This document shows, in pieces, positions 9,080 through 18,683 of a stretch of DNA of 64,000 nt; the stretch's first letter is position 1, and each line of letters begins with the position of its first letter. The stretch covers positions 1 to 64,000 of the forward strand of contig CAYRAV010000009.1 in NCBI GenBank assembly GCA_964422365.1. Direction: 5' to 3'. The notes under the pieces were generated by a model that saw nothing but the letters and a program-made list of their open reading frames with translations, did no database searches and had not been told where the DNA came from. The translations under genes were made by a program, and so were the position numbers. This stretch comes from CAYRAV01 sp964422365. GTDB taxonomy: Bacteria; Bacillota; Clostridia; Lachnospirales; Lachnospiraceae.

Positions 9080-9658
9080 ACTGCAGGGCAGATATTTGAT
9101 ATCAATAATATGGCTGGATGTAAGATATATTATTTTGTAGAGAAGAAAATAAGTTGAACGAACAAAAAGAATGATTGATATTTTGTTATATTCAATATTA
9201 TAGGATATGGAATCATGTACTTTTTAGATTTATTATAGTAACAGTAAAAGTAAAAGGCTGTTGTATTATGAGTAGGCATTTATATAATTTTTGGCTGATA
9301 TGGCATAAATTATAATAAGACTTGCCTTCTGTTTAATATAGCAGTTTTTTTATATTATATAAATATTTTATCAACAAAAATGCTTGTATTTCCGTTTGGT
9401 AGCTTTCACCATAGGGATTACATATAATTCTACAGCTTGCTGCATAGAGAAGTTTGATGTCCCATCAGATTGTTGTGAGAGATTTGACTTTTGAAATGTG
9501 TAGATCTATGCGTTAATATTCTTTGAAGAAAAGAAAATGAGATATAAAGTGTAGTGGATACAAAGAAAATAGCAATGATAAATGGCATAAATTGACAGAA
9601 ATTCAGTGCAATAATATAATAAAAGCCGTACAAATGAAGAAATATGGAGTGGTTTATC
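9080..9658. other. Intergenic region, no gene seen
   Basis: About 580 bp, very AT-rich, with only short open frames lacking ribosome sites. It probably carries the promoter of the LytTR regulator that follows; no specific operator was recognised. Confidence 0.6.
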
Positions 9659-10405
9659 ATGTATAGAATTGGAATTTGTGATGATAAAAAAGTAGAAGCG
9701 CATGTAGCTGCACTGTATGTGAAAGATTATGCCAAGCGTCAGGATTATCAATGCTCTGTAAGAGAATTTTATTCAGCAGAAAAAATGGAGAAATTTTTAT
9801 TAAAAGAGGAATTAGACATTGTATTGCTGGACATTGATTTAAATGGAGATGAGGAAAGTGGAAGAAAAGGTTTGTCAAAGGACAATGGAATTGATTTGGC
9901 AAGAAAAATTCGAAGCATTTACCCGGATTTGGTAATTGTGTTTATAACGGGGCATCGGGAATTTACTGCCCATGCATTTGATGTGGAAGCAATGGGATAT
10001 ATCTTAAAACCGATAGACCCAAAAAGATTAGATCGTATTCTGAAAAAATGTATTCTCCAAGTAAATGCATTAAAGAGTGAGGAGGAGTGTGCAGAAATCA
10101 TTGTAACAGAAGGAAATATAAAAAAGAAGTTAAAGCTGTTTGATATTATACGAGCAGAAAGGCAACAAAGAAAAACTAAAATTTTAACAGTAGAAAGAGA
10201 GTATTATGTATCAGAAACAATAGCTAATTTAGAAGGGCAGGCAGGAGAAAAGTTTTTGCGTATCAGCCAGAGTGATCTTGTAAATCTCAATAAGGTTGTT
10301 GGTATAGAAAAAAGGCAGATCATATTAAGAGATGGTACGTATTTGAATATAGGCAGAACTTATATGAAAAGAGTGAGGGAAGGGTATTTTGGAAAAAAGA
10401 AATAG
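9659..10405 (+). CDS. AgrA-like LytTR response regulator
   Basis: 248 residues: a receiver domain with acidic pocket ICDDKK, phospho-acceptor Asp in IVLLDIDLNG, Thr in VFITGH and Lys in YILKPID, then a LytTR DNA-binding domain (about 150-245) with FLRISQSDLVNLNKVV and LRDGTYLNIGRTYMKRV. LytTR proteins bind paired 9-bp repeats and control quorum or surface genes. ATG 9659 is favoured over 9644 because GGAGTGG precedes it. It is followed by a matching sensor kinase, and agrB/agrD converge from the other side. A 15-residue insertion (GDEESGRKGLSKDNG) after the phospho-Asp strand is slightly unusual. Confidence 0.9.
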   Translation: MYRIGICDDKKVEAHVAALYVKDYAKRQDYQCSVREFYSAEKMEKFLLKEELDIVLLDIDLNGDEESGRKGLSKDNGIDLARKIRSIYPDLVIVFITGHREFTAHAFDVEAMGYILKPIDPKRLDRILKKCILQVNALKSEEECAEIIVTEGNIKKKLKLFDIIRAERQQRKTKILTVEREYYVSETIANLEGQAGEKFLRISQSDLVNLNKVVGIEKRQIILRDGTYLNIGRTYMKRVREGYFGKKK

Positions 10406-10529
10406 AAGAAATTCGGATACAGTATATTTGTGATTCAGATTATAATATATGTATGATAATTGTGCAGAAAAATGTGAAACAGAATGAATAGAATTATCGC
10501 AATTTTATGATATGTAGAGAGGAATATGA

Positions 10530-11855
10530 ATGGAAGAAAAGATAAGTGTTATATTGGATTTGAGTTATTTTATGTTGGATTCTGCTATTGTTTATAAAAT
10601 AATGCAATCTATGTTAGAGCAAAGAAATAAAAGGTATTCTAAATGGAGGTTTATGATGCTGTTGTATAGCATATTTCTATTGAAATATATAACAGGATTT
10701 TTGGACATAGATTATCTGGATACACCTTTAGTAGGAACTGTGATTACAGTAGGAGTGTATATAGGGATATTTTTGATAACGGTTGTATTTTTTAAAGGAA
10801 GGGTGAGCGAGAAGATAGTTCTGGTATTTACATATATTATGTTAGCATCTACTGTAGAATTGTTTCTTATATTGTTTTCTATGGTGTTTTTTCATATTTC
10901 AAAGGAAGAAATTATGGAGAACTACTATATTTTCTATTTTGAATTGGGATGTTCGAAGATAATACAATTATTTTTTGTGCAGATACTTGGAAAAAGAAAA
11001 ACGAAGAAAAAGTCTTTCATACAATTTACATTTACATTTGAGATCGCTTGTATTATTGTTTTTGATTTTATATTTTTGATTCTGGGCCTTCTTATTATTA
11101 GATGGAATAAAGTCTTTATTGAAAATGCACATATCTATTTTGCAATTATGCTGGCAATACTTTTTACGATTTCATTTGTATTTATTATTGTGATTCTGAA
11201 ATTGATTAAAAGAAGAAATGAAGAATTGGAATTAAAGAGCCGTATACAGACAATGGAATTAGAGAAAAAATATAATGCCAGAATACAAGAGATGGAACAG
11301 AGATTAAGAGTGTTACGTCATGATATGAATAACCATATGAATGTGATGAAGGGGTTGTTATATTTAGAGGAGTATGATGAATTAAAGAAGTATTTCAATG
11401 AAATTGACCAAGAATTAGAAATGGCAAATAATGTATTGGTGTTAGAAGAAAAGGCACTTTCTGTATTATTAAATGAAAAGGTAAGAAAAGCAAGAGAAGC
11501 AGAAATTGCATTAGAGTTGGAAGTGAGCAAGGAGAAAATAAATATGCCGGTTGCTGAGTTATGTGCTTTGACAGGCAACTTGTTAGATAATGCAATAGAG
11601 GCTGTTGAAAAAGTAAACGAGCAAAAATATATTTATTTTTCTCTTGCCGTTTATGAGGATAAAATAGAGATGTTCTGTAGAAATCCCTATAAAGGAGCAA
11701 TTATAGGAAAAGAAGGCGGTGGTTTCCTTACTACGAAAGAAGATAAGGAACAGCATGGCTGGGGCACAAAGCAAATCCGTGAAATAGTTGAAAAAAATAA
11801 TGGGAAATTAGAAATCTCATATGATTCGGAATTTTGTGTACATATTACCATATAA
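10530..11855 (+). CDS. AgrC-like peptide-sensing histidine kinase (GHKL type)
   Basis: 441 residues. Six or seven membrane segments fill residues about 1-225, with little extracellular loop, as in AgrC-type receptors. A coiled linker leads to the phospho-acceptor His in VLRHDMNNHMNVM and to a GHKL ATPase domain with N-box NLLDNAIEAVEK and G-box HGWGTKQIREIV. Directly behind the LytTR regulator, so the pair is one two-component system. Its stop is only 5 bp from the agrB stop on the other strand, which means transcripts converge. The likely ligand is the AgrD-derived cyclic peptide. Confidence 0.9.
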   Translation: MEEKISVILDLSYFMLDSAIVYKIMQSMLEQRNKRYSKWRFMMLLYSIFLLKYITGFLDIDYLDTPLVGTVITVGVYIGIFLITVVFFKGRVSEKIVLVFTYIMLASTVELFLILFSMVFFHISKEEIMENYYIFYFELGCSKIIQLFFVQILGKRKTKKKSFIQFTFTFEIACIIVFDFIFLILGLLIIRWNKVFIENAHIYFAIMLAILFTISFVFIIVILKLIKRRNEELELKSRIQTMELEKKYNARIQEMEQRLRVLRHDMNNHMNVMKGLLYLEEYDELKKYFNEIDQELEMANNVLVLEEKALSVLLNEKVRKAREAEIALELEVSKEKINMPVAELCALTGNLLDNAIEAVEKVNEQKYIYFSLAVYEDKIEMFCRNPYKGAIIGKEGGGFLTTKEDKEQHGWGTKQIREIVEKNNGKLEISYDSEFCVHITI

Positions 11856-11860
11856 ATCAA

Positions 11861-12439
11861 TCAAAGTGAATGATGTGTTTTTTGAGGAAATAAAAGTGAA
11901 ATACTTGTTAGGGTTTGAACGAGTATTCCCATAGTGGATATAGTAATATAATATTCTAGTTTTAAAGAAAACAAATAATTGAATAATACGAGAAGGGTCA
12001 AAATTAAGCTTATAATAATCGAAATTATGAGTGCAATTTTTGTATTGCGGCTTTTGGAATTCCTATTTTGCAGAAATGAGAATCCCAGTCTGCATAGAGC
12101 AATAGAAAGGATAATATAAAAATAGTCTGGATTCTGACTAATGGGATTTGATACAATAATACTAAGAAGTAAAAGAAAAACAAATAAAGCAATGCATTGT
12201 AAATGATTTTTTGCATGGATCCCACCTCCATAAGTGCGAAGAGGGATGAAAAAAATCATATAACACAAAATTTCTTTCTCTAAATGAAATAAAAAAGCGA
12301 GAATACATAGTATCATGCTATTTATAAATACAGATAATAATGTTTCAATACCGTACAAATAAATATCCTCTTCTGTCTGATTAGAAACCTGAATTTTCAA
12401 AAGAGATAACAATTTTTTTGAGATGGATTGATATGACAT
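11861..12439 (-). CDS. agrB: AgrB-like membrane peptidase for the autoinducer precursor
   Basis: 192 residues with about five membrane segments. The catalytic pair of AgrB is visible in RTYGGGIHAKNHLQC, where His and Cys are seven apart as in staphylococcal AgrB. AgrB cleaves the AgrD tail and closes the thiolactone ring. Ribosome site AAGGAG lies before the ATG. It is downstream of agrD on the same strand (117 bp gap) and tail-to-tail with the kinase gene. Confidence 0.93.
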   Translation of the reverse strand: MSYQSISKKLLSLLKIQVSNQTEEDIYLYGIETLLSVFINSMILCILAFLFHLEKEILCYMIFFIPLRTYGGGIHAKNHLQCIALFVFLLLLSIIVSNPISQNPDYFYIILSIALCRLGFSFLQNRNSKSRNTKIALIISIIISLILTLLVLFNYLFSLKLEYYITISTMGILVQTLTSISLLFPQKTHHSL

Positions 12440-12556
12440 ATATATTCTCCTTATGTTAGTTTATAAATGGCAATATATAAAAAACAAATGAGCCTGTGAT
12501 TTTTGATATAAAAACCATTTTCTTAAAGTACTTGATAATAACTTAATAATAAGAAA

Positions 12557-12742
12557 TTATCTATTTTTATCTAAAAGCAAATTTATATTTTCAAGAGTAA
12601 CGTTATCTGTTTTTTTTGCTTCTCCAAAATAAAAAAGACATTTGTAATTATTAGTACGTGCAGCAATTAAGGCAAATAAAGCAAAATAGTGTACAAAAGA
12701 TTTTCCAAACATGCTGCGTAATTTTAATAAAGTTTTTTTCAT
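12557..12742 (-). CDS. agrD: AgrD-like autoinducer peptide precursor
   Basis: 61 residues with the AgrD plan: an amphipathic, basic N-terminal helix (MKKTLLKLRSMFGKSFVHY), a hydrophobic stretch ending in FALIAA, a core with one Cys (NNYKCLFYF), and a polar C-terminal tail (GEAKKTDNVTLENINLLLDK). The most likely ring is C-L-F-Y-F as a five-membered thiolactone. The usual Pro after the acidic cut site is absent. GAGG lies 9 bases before the ATG. The sequence of the mature signal is a prediction. Confidence 0.82.
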   Translation of the reverse strand: MKKTLLKLRSMFGKSFVHYFALFALIAARTNNYKCLFYFGEAKKTDNVTLENINLLLDKNR

Positions 12743-12790
12743 TTTTATTACCTCATCTTTCCTTGAACAAAATATGTGAATAATTGAAAT

Positions 12791-12898
12791 TTAATGTATT
12801 GGATTTTCTCCATCGCTGCCAAGCGCAAATACAGCCATTTCTGCATTATTGGAAACATGCAGAGCGGCAGTCTTGCTGTTTGGGGGAATAAATTTCAT
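12791..12898 (-). CDS. Possible 35-residue ORF upstream of agrD
   Basis: Opens MKFIPPNSKTAALHV and ends SDGENPIH. It has no clear ribosome site, but it is much richer in GC than the AT-rich flanks and reads like ordinary protein, so it may be the remnant of a lost gene. It is on the agrD strand 48 bp upstream. No homology recognised. Confidence 0.3.
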   Translation of the reverse strand: MKFIPPNSKTAALHVSNNAEMAVFALGSDGENPIH

Positions 12899-13435
12899 AA
12901 CATATGTATTCTAGAAGAAAATAGTAATATTTAGAATTTTATGATAGGAATCGGTTAAAAAAGTGTAAAAAAGCAAATTTTGAAAATAAAAAGATGCAGA
13001 ATAAGCAAAAAAAAGTGTAAGATTGTTATAGAAAGTAAAAAAATGATTTTTACAAGTATAAATGAGAGGAAATAGAGAAGAAATTTCTATTATATTACAT
13101 TTTTATTGTATAATACTGTAAAATAGTATCATTAAGTGTAAAATAAGCAAGAAAAAATGTAATTTTGATATAAATCATTGACTTTTGGAGTATTGTTTAT
13201 CATAGTGTATAGTATTTTTGGAATTATAAAAAAGCAGGAGGAAATTAGCGGTTTCAAAATCATATATTATTGCAACTTTTTCAGCTATCTTGTATAATGA
13301 AACAAGCTGATTACAATTAATTAAAGAAAAAATATTATTTACTTTAGAAGAATGTAGGAAATATCATTGTATTGTGTTAGAAGAATAAAAGGTGAGCAAA
13401 ACCAAAATTAAAAAATTTGATTGGAGGAAATAAAT
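12899..13435. other. AT-rich intergenic region between agrD and the YhaM-like gene
   Basis: No gene seen. The motif AAGTGTAA or a near form occurs at 12961, 13013 and 13134; a similar motif occurs at about 63348. The copies are not spaced at 21 bp, so they do not look like a classical LytTR pair. Promoters for agrD (minus) and the nuclease (plus) must lie here. Confidence 0.5.
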
Positions 13436-14380
13436 ATGAAATATATTGCGGAATTAAAAGAAGATATGGTTATATCAGAAATTTATTTTTGCAAGAAAAA
13501 ACAGGAGTTATTAACAAAAGCAGGGAAGACCTATTTTGCTGTGACATTACAGGATAAAACAGGAACATTAGATGCAAAAGTATGGAATACTGGTTCTGGA
13601 GGAATTGAGGAATTTTCTTCTATGGATTATGTATTTGTATCAGGGCGTATTACCAGTTTTCAAGGAGCACTTCAGTTAAACATTGACCGTGTAAGAAAAT
13701 GCAGGGAAGGGGAATATAATCCAGCAGATTATATGCCAATGACTGATAAAAATGTGGCAGAGATGTATCAGGAACTTTTAAATACCATTAAAAAAATGGA
13801 AAATCCGTATTTAAAGAAAGTATCCCAGATATTTTTTGTAGAAGATGGAGAGTTTGCTAAGGCATTTCAATATCACTCTGCCGCAAAAAGTGTACATCAT
13901 GGATTTATTGGTGGTTTACTAGAACATACAGTAGGAGTAGTAAGAATTTGCGAATATATGGCACAACACTATCCGCTTATTAATCGCGATTTGCTGGTGT
14001 GTGCAGCAATGTTTCATGATATGGGAAAACTTGAGGAATTGTCGCGTTTTCCGGAAAACGATTATACAGATGATGGACAGTTACTGGGGCATATTTTTAT
14101 TGGTGCAGAGAAATTAGGGCAGGCAATTGCAACAATTCCTAATTTCCCAAGGAAACTCTCATCAGAGCTACGCCATTGTATTCTGGCACATCATGGAGAG
14201 TTAGAATATGGTTCTCCCAAGAAGCCTGCATTGATTGAAGCACTTGCGCTTAGTCTGGCAGATAATATGGATGCAAAAATGCAGACTATGTCAGAGGCAC
14301 TTGGAAATTCACTGGATACGACAGAATGGCTGGGATATAATCGCATGTTTGAGAGTAATATCCGCAGGAGTTCAAAATAA
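13436..14380 (+). CDS. yhaM: 3'-5' exoribonuclease of the YhaM type (OB fold + HD domain)
   Basis: 314 residues. The N-terminus (about 1-95) is an OB-fold nucleic-acid-binding domain (FAVTLQDKTGTLDAKVW, VFVSGRITSFQGALQLNI). The HD phosphohydrolase domain follows: H in HHGFIGGLLEHT, the metal-binding HD in AAMFHDMGKLEEL, HIFIGAEKL and ILAHHGELEYGSP, then SLADNMDAKM. YhaM degrades RNA and DNA from 3' ends. The start at 13436 follows GGAGG; the upstream ATG-less extension is not needed. Confidence 0.9.
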   Translation: MKYIAELKEDMVISEIYFCKKKQELLTKAGKTYFAVTLQDKTGTLDAKVWNTGSGGIEEFSSMDYVFVSGRITSFQGALQLNIDRVRKCREGEYNPADYMPMTDKNVAEMYQELLNTIKKMENPYLKKVSQIFFVEDGEFAKAFQYHSAAKSVHHGFIGGLLEHTVGVVRICEYMAQHYPLINRDLLVCAAMFHDMGKLEELSRFPENDYTDDGQLLGHIFIGAEKLGQAIATIPNFPRKLSSELRHCILAHHGELEYGSPKKPALIEALALSLADNMDAKMQTMSEALGNSLDTTEWLGYNRMFESNIRRSSK

Positions 14381-14438
14381 AAACAAATTGTCTATAAAAT
14401 AGTTTCTTCCATAATAATTTTTATCTTTTGTAAAGCTG

Positions 14439-14604
14439 CTAGAGCGTGTTTTAAAATTCATTGCTGCAATCTGCACGCCCCACTTTGTGTGCTATTTGCC
14501 CCAAATTTAATTGATGCAGCCCGCTGCAACTCATAAATTTGGAACAAATCCCCCACAAATTGTGACGCACATCTTGTAACAAGCAATTTTCAAACACGCT
14601 CTAG
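14439..14604. repeat. Complete MITE-like element (166 bp)
   Basis: Ends are CTAGAGCGTGTTTTAAAATT and AATTTTCAAACACGCTCTAG, inverted repeats of 20 bp with one mismatch. It has no coding capacity. The right end overlaps a second terminal repeat (CTAGAGTGTGTTTGAAAG, 14601-14618), as if another copy had once abutted it. Related copies occur at 5386, 55429, 60099 and 61121, with solo ends at 23419 and 32315. Confidence 0.85.
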
Positions 14605-14687
14605 AGTGTGTTTGAAAGAATAAAGGTTATGGACTATTAGGAAGATATTGTAAGATATTGATGGGAATAACAGAAAGGTTTTTATAT

Positions 14688-16418
14688 ATGGGAAAACAGA
14701 ATCGAAAAGTGCAGGCAAGAAGCATTGTTTTAGATGGAAAAACTTTGAAAAAAAATGATACAATAGAACTGCAGATTAGTGATTTGACTTCGGAAGGAGA
14801 AGGGATTGGGAAAATTGATGGGTATGTAGTTTTTGTAAAAGATGCTCTTCCAGGTGAAGTGGTAAAAGTGATACTTACAAAATTGAAGAAAAATTATGGA
14901 TATGGGAGATTGGCGGAGATTATTATACCCTCTCCTTCACGTGTTGTGCCAAAATGTCAGGCAGCAAAGCAGTGTGGAGGTTGTCAACTACAGCATCTGT
15001 CCTATGAAAAGCAGTTGGAATTTAAGGAGGATAAAATTAGAGGCTGTTTGACGAAAATTGGAAAATTAGATATGGATACAATTGAGATGGAGCCGATTCT
15101 TTCCATGGAGAATCCATTTTATTATAGAAACAAAGCACAATATCCTGTGGGAAAGGATCGGAATGGGAATATCATTGCTGGATTTTATGCAGGAAGAACC
15201 CATCATATTATTGATACACCACATTGTTGTATTCAGACACCAGTTAGCAGTCAGGTGTTAGAAATTGTGAAAAATTTTATGGAGCAGTACAATATTACAG
15301 TTTACGATGAAGAAACGCAGACTGGATTGGTAAGACACATTTTAACAAGAGTTGGGTTTGTTACAGAAGAAGTTATGGTTTGCCTTATTATAAATGGGAC
15401 AAAGCTTCCCTATCAGGATAAGTTGGTAGAGCATCTTCGAACGATACAACACATGACTAGTATTAGTTTAAATTTTAACAGGGAACATACCAACGTGATA
15501 CTTGGAACAGAAGGTAAGACAATCTGGGGACAGGATACAATTACAGATTATATTGGAGGGGTAAAATATCAGATTTCCCCTTTTTCTTTCTATCAGGTCA
15601 ATCCAGTACAGACAAAAAAGTTGTATGAGACTGCACTTAGTTATGCAGATTTAAAGGGAGATGAAATTGTATGGGATTTGTATTGTGGGATAGGTACCAT
15701 TTCTCTATTTTTGGCACAAAAAGCAAAGCAGGTGTATGGTGTAGAGATTGTGCCTCAGGCAATTGAGGATGCGAAACGAAATGCAGAACTTAATGGTATT
15801 ACTAATGCAGAGTTTTTTGTGGGAGCAGCCGAGCAAGTGCTGCCAGAAAAGTATCAAGAAAGCAAAGAGAAGATGGCTGCAGATGTAATTGTGGTGGATC
15901 CGCCAAGAAAAGGGTGTGAGCAGACCTTGTTGGATACAATTGTGCAGATGGCACCGAAAAGAGTAATATATGTAAGTTGTGACCCGGCAACATTGGCGAG
16001 GGATTTGAGGTATTTGGCAGAGAGAGGGTATGAAGTGAAGAAGGTAAGAGGGTGCGACATGTTTGGGGAGAGTGTGCATGTGGAGACGGTTGTAATGCTT
16101 TCCCACAAAAAAACTGATAGCGTAATCAACGTAAAAGTCGAGTTTGGCGAGGGCGAGAGCAAAGTGCCTCTTGATAATATTGCCAAGAGAGCCAAAGCAT
16201 ACAAGCCGAAAGAGCGAGTTACATATAAGATGATTAAGGAGTACATAGAAGCGAAGTATGGCTTCAAGGCACATACCGCATATATTGCAGAGGTAAAACG
16301 AGATTTAGGATTGCCGATGTATGATGCTCCTAATGCGGTAGAGGAATTGAAACATCCGACAGCGGAGAAAGTGGAAGCAATTAAAGATGCGTTGAAGCAT
16401 TTTGGGTTAATTATTTAG
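14688..16418 (+). CDS. rlmD: 23S rRNA m5U methyltransferase with extra C-terminal tail
   Basis: 576 residues. TRAM domain (about 25-85: DLTSEGEGIGKIDGYVVFV), Fe-S cysteines in CQAAKQCGGCQLQH, SAM site VWDLYCGIGTISLFLAQ, DPPRKGC and the catalytic Cys in VIYVSCDPATLARD. It makes 5-methyluridine in 23S rRNA (the U1939 type). RlmD normally ends near HVETVVMLSH (about residue 480). Here about 95 further residues follow (PLDNIAKRAKAYKPKER, AHTAYIAEVKRDLGLPMYDA), a separate small domain of unknown role that I recall in other Lachnospiraceae proteins. A fragment of the same tail recurs at 21558. ATG 14688 is preceded by AGAAAGG. Confidence 0.9.
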   Translation: MGKQNRKVQARSIVLDGKTLKKNDTIELQISDLTSEGEGIGKIDGYVVFVKDALPGEVVKVILTKLKKNYGYGRLAEIIIPSPSRVVPKCQAAKQCGGCQLQHLSYEKQLEFKEDKIRGCLTKIGKLDMDTIEMEPILSMENPFYYRNKAQYPVGKDRNGNIIAGFYAGRTHHIIDTPHCCIQTPVSSQVLEIVKNFMEQYNITVYDEETQTGLVRHILTRVGFVTEEVMVCLIINGTKLPYQDKLVEHLRTIQHMTSISLNFNREHTNVILGTEGKTIWGQDTITDYIGGVKYQISPFSFYQVNPVQTKKLYETALSYADLKGDEIVWDLYCGIGTISLFLAQKAKQVYGVEIVPQAIEDAKRNAELNGITNAEFFVGAAEQVLPEKYQESKEKMAADVIVVDPPRKGCEQTLLDTIVQMAPKRVIYVSCDPATLARDLRYLAERGYEVKKVRGCDMFGESVHVETVVMLSHKKTDSVINVKVEFGEGESKVPLDNIAKRAKAYKPKERVTYKMIKEYIEAKYGFKAHTAYIAEVKRDLGLPMYDAPNAVEELKHPTAEKVEAIKDALKHFGLII

Positions 16419-16481
16419 GACAAAAAAGGAGGAGGGTATTATTGATATCCTACGAAGTATTGATAGGTTGACTTATTGTAT

Positions 16482-16631
16482 TCATCAGTGGTAGAATTTT
16501 ATCAAAGAAGTGTGAAAAAGCAAGTATTGCATTGGGAATGTGCAAAAATAGCTGATGCATTAGAGATTGATGTCTATTTTCTTTTTATGGATAGCGTGAG
16601 TTCTGATGGGAGGGGCTGGAATGAATCGTAG
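16482..16631 (+). pseudogene. Remnant of an XRE-type helix-turn-helix regulator
   Basis: One frame reads HWECAKIADALEIDVYFLFMDS, which matches the last helix of XRE/Cro-type repressors (the IADALEIDVxxLF pattern). Nothing of the earlier helices is in frame. It immediately precedes the SMEK gene, where such systems often carry a regulator. Confidence 0.4.
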
Positions 16632-17862
16632 TAATTATTTTAACTACATAGAAGAAAAAATAAATATATTATCATATCGTATAAAAAGTAGAGGCAAAAT
16701 AAATCTACTAGATTTAAATATTTATTCTGAGACATTTTTTGCTGAGCTTATGAACCACTTGTTAGGATATGAGTTAAAAAATATTAATGTTATCAAACAA
16801 AACACAGAGGGAATAGATTTGGTTAATGATGAAATTGATGCTCTTAATGAAAAAAAGGCATCTTTTAATTTGAATGAGACATTAGAAGAAGATTTGGAGC
16901 AACTTAATATTGTTAAATATAATATTAATAGAACAAGTGCATTAATCAGCAAACTGGAAATTCGTAAGAATTTGATAGAAGAATCTCAGAGAGATTTAGA
17001 ACGAAGTATTTCGCATATTGATTTGCAACAATTAAGATTGTTATATGAAGAAGTGACGGAGAACATTTCTGGTATCCAAAAAACATTTGAGGATTTAGTT
17101 GCTTTTCATAATAATATGGTAATAGAAAAGGTAAAGTATATTTCTCAAGATTTGCCTGAATTAATACAGAAGTTGAAAGATTCACAAGAGGAATTATCTC
17201 TGCTTTTAAGGAAAGAAAAAGAATTGACAGATGAAGTTGCTAAAGGGGACTCTTTTGAAGAACTAGAGAAAATAATTTTTGAATTGAATGAAAAATATAG
17301 AATAAAAGGTGAGTATGAAAGCATAATTTCTCAATTAAATGAAGTTGAAGAAAATATTGATACACTTAATGAGCAAATTGATAGCATAGATAATTATCTT
17401 TTTTCTGGAGATTTTGAAATTCTGTTAAAGGAACAGGTTAAAAAATTTAATAAAATATTTTCTAATATTTCACAAGAATTATATGGAGAAAAATATGCAC
17501 TTACGTTTAAAAAAGAAACAAACAAAAAAGAGCAACAATTTTATAAGTTTAATGCCTTTAATGCTAATATGAGTTCTGGTAAGAAACAGGGAGAAATTTT
17601 ATGTTTTGATTTGGCATATTTATTGTTTGCTGATAAGGAACGACTTCCATGTTTACATTTTTTACTCAATGATAAGAAAGAACTTATGCATGATAATCAA
17701 TTGATTAAAGTTGCAGAATTTGTACAAAATAAAAATATTCAGTTAGTAATTTCTATATTAAAGGATAAATTACCAGAGGCTGTATTAGACAAAGCACATA
17801 TTGCAGTAGAACTTTCACAGCAAGAAAAATTGTTTAGAATTGAAAATGGTCAGAGCTTTTGA
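16621..17862 (+). CDS. SMEK-DUF2326 chimera, likely remnant of an ABC-three-component defence system
   Basis: 413 residues. Residues 1-60 look like a SMEK domain (YFNYIEEKINILSYRIKSRG, LLDLNIYSETFFAEL, NVIKQNTEGIDL). From about residue 62 the protein switches to a long coiled coil with the C-terminal part of DUF2326, an SMC-like ATPase (QQLRLLYEEVTENI, SGKKQGEILCFDLAYLLF, LHFLLNDKKELMHDNQLI). The Walker A N-terminal lobe is missing. SMEK effector and DUF2326 ATPase are normally separate genes with a middle component between them, so an in-frame internal deletion is the simplest origin. The retained Walker B-like and D-loop region cannot hydrolyse ATP alone. GGGAGGGG precedes ATG 16621. Confidence 0.7.
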   Translation: MNRSNYFNYIEEKINILSYRIKSRGKINLLDLNIYSETFFAELMNHLLGYELKNINVIKQNTEGIDLVNDEIDALNEKKASFNLNETLEEDLEQLNIVKYNINRTSALISKLEIRKNLIEESQRDLERSISHIDLQQLRLLYEEVTENISGIQKTFEDLVAFHNNMVIEKVKYISQDLPELIQKLKDSQEELSLLLRKEKELTDEVAKGDSFEELEKIIFELNEKYRIKGEYESIISQLNEVEENIDTLNEQIDSIDNYLFSGDFEILLKEQVKKFNKIFSNISQELYGEKYALTFKKETNKKEQQFYKFNAFNANMSSGKKQGEILCFDLAYLLFADKERLPCLHFLLNDKKELMHDNQLIKVAEFVQNKNIQLVISILKDKLPEAVLDKAHIAVELSQQEKLFRIENGQSF

Positions 17863-17880
17863 ACATTTTATGGAAAGACG

Positions 17881-18105
17881 TCTTTTTATTTATCAGCAGT
17901 TGATGGAGAATTGAAGTCGCTGAATGATAACCCTACGATTGGATTGCTATTATATATGGGTAAAGACAAAATTGTAGCAGAATATGCATTGAAAGATATA
18001 AACAAACCAATGGGAGTAAGTGAATACAAACCTTCCAATTATATTTCAGAAGAATTGCAGGACAAGTTGCCATCGATTGAAGATACTGAAAAAAGAATCA
18101 ATTAG
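17881..18105 (+). pseudogene. C-terminal fragment of a DUF1016 (YhcG-type) PD-(D/E)xK nuclease
   Basis: The frame reads SFYLSAVDGELK, then DNPTIGLLLYMGKDKI, then VAEYALKDINKPMGVSEY and ends EELQDKLPSIEDTEKRIN, the characteristic end of DUF1016 nucleases. The N-terminal two thirds is gone. It follows the SMEK-DUF2326 stop by 18 bp. Non-functional remnant. Confidence 0.8.
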
Positions 18106-18683
18106 AATTTTGCATCAAGGTGGTGCAAAATTGTTGGAATTTATGTTTTTGTGGGAAAAGGGATTCACGAGCAGTGTTAGTGCTACAGAAAAATGTCCGT
18201 ATTTCCGCGATTTTGTGGGGATATGTTCTAATTTGGTATTCATGTTGAGACGTTGCTCTGCTGACGAGAAAAGTCCAGTAAATTAAAGGTTTCTGCCGAT
18301 TGAGGGAAAAATGGATGTGTGTTTCAGTTTCCGCAGAAATGGCAATAGGGAAACTGATTTACCTAGGGGGATAGGGATTGAAGAAAGGGAGATATACAGT
18401 TTGGCGAAAGGATATTTTTTCGCAAAAGTGAGTGTATCTGCGGAATGCCTGCAGAAGTTCTGGGAGGATGCTGTTTTCCATGCAGGAGATGCAGGACGGG
18501 ATGAACTGAGTGGGATGCATATTACTATATGGCATGGAATATTTTAATGGTAATCAATTCATTAAAAATTCACAAAGGTGTGTTAAACTTAACCATGTGG
18601 TTTTCAGCACACTTATAGAAGCTGCGAATGGAAGCCCGCATTATAAGATAATCCAAATATGGAGGTTAGAGAGGTATTGTGAA
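18106..18683. other. Intergenic/decayed stretch
   Basis: Open frames here (for example 18311-18547) lack ribosome sites and recognisable motifs. A hairpin AATTTTGCA/TGCAAAATT lies at about 18109-18135. Composition shifts toward higher GC near 18300, ahead of the esterase gene. I see no supported gene. Confidence 0.5.

Noticed and set aside
12961..13145. Repeated AAGTGTAA as LytTR sites for agrD
   Set aside because: The spacings (52 and 121 bp) do not fit a paired LytTR site, and the motif is easily produced in such AT-rich DNA.
18311..18547. 78-residue open frame
   Set aside because: No ribosome site, no recognisable motif, and it lies in decayed sequence.
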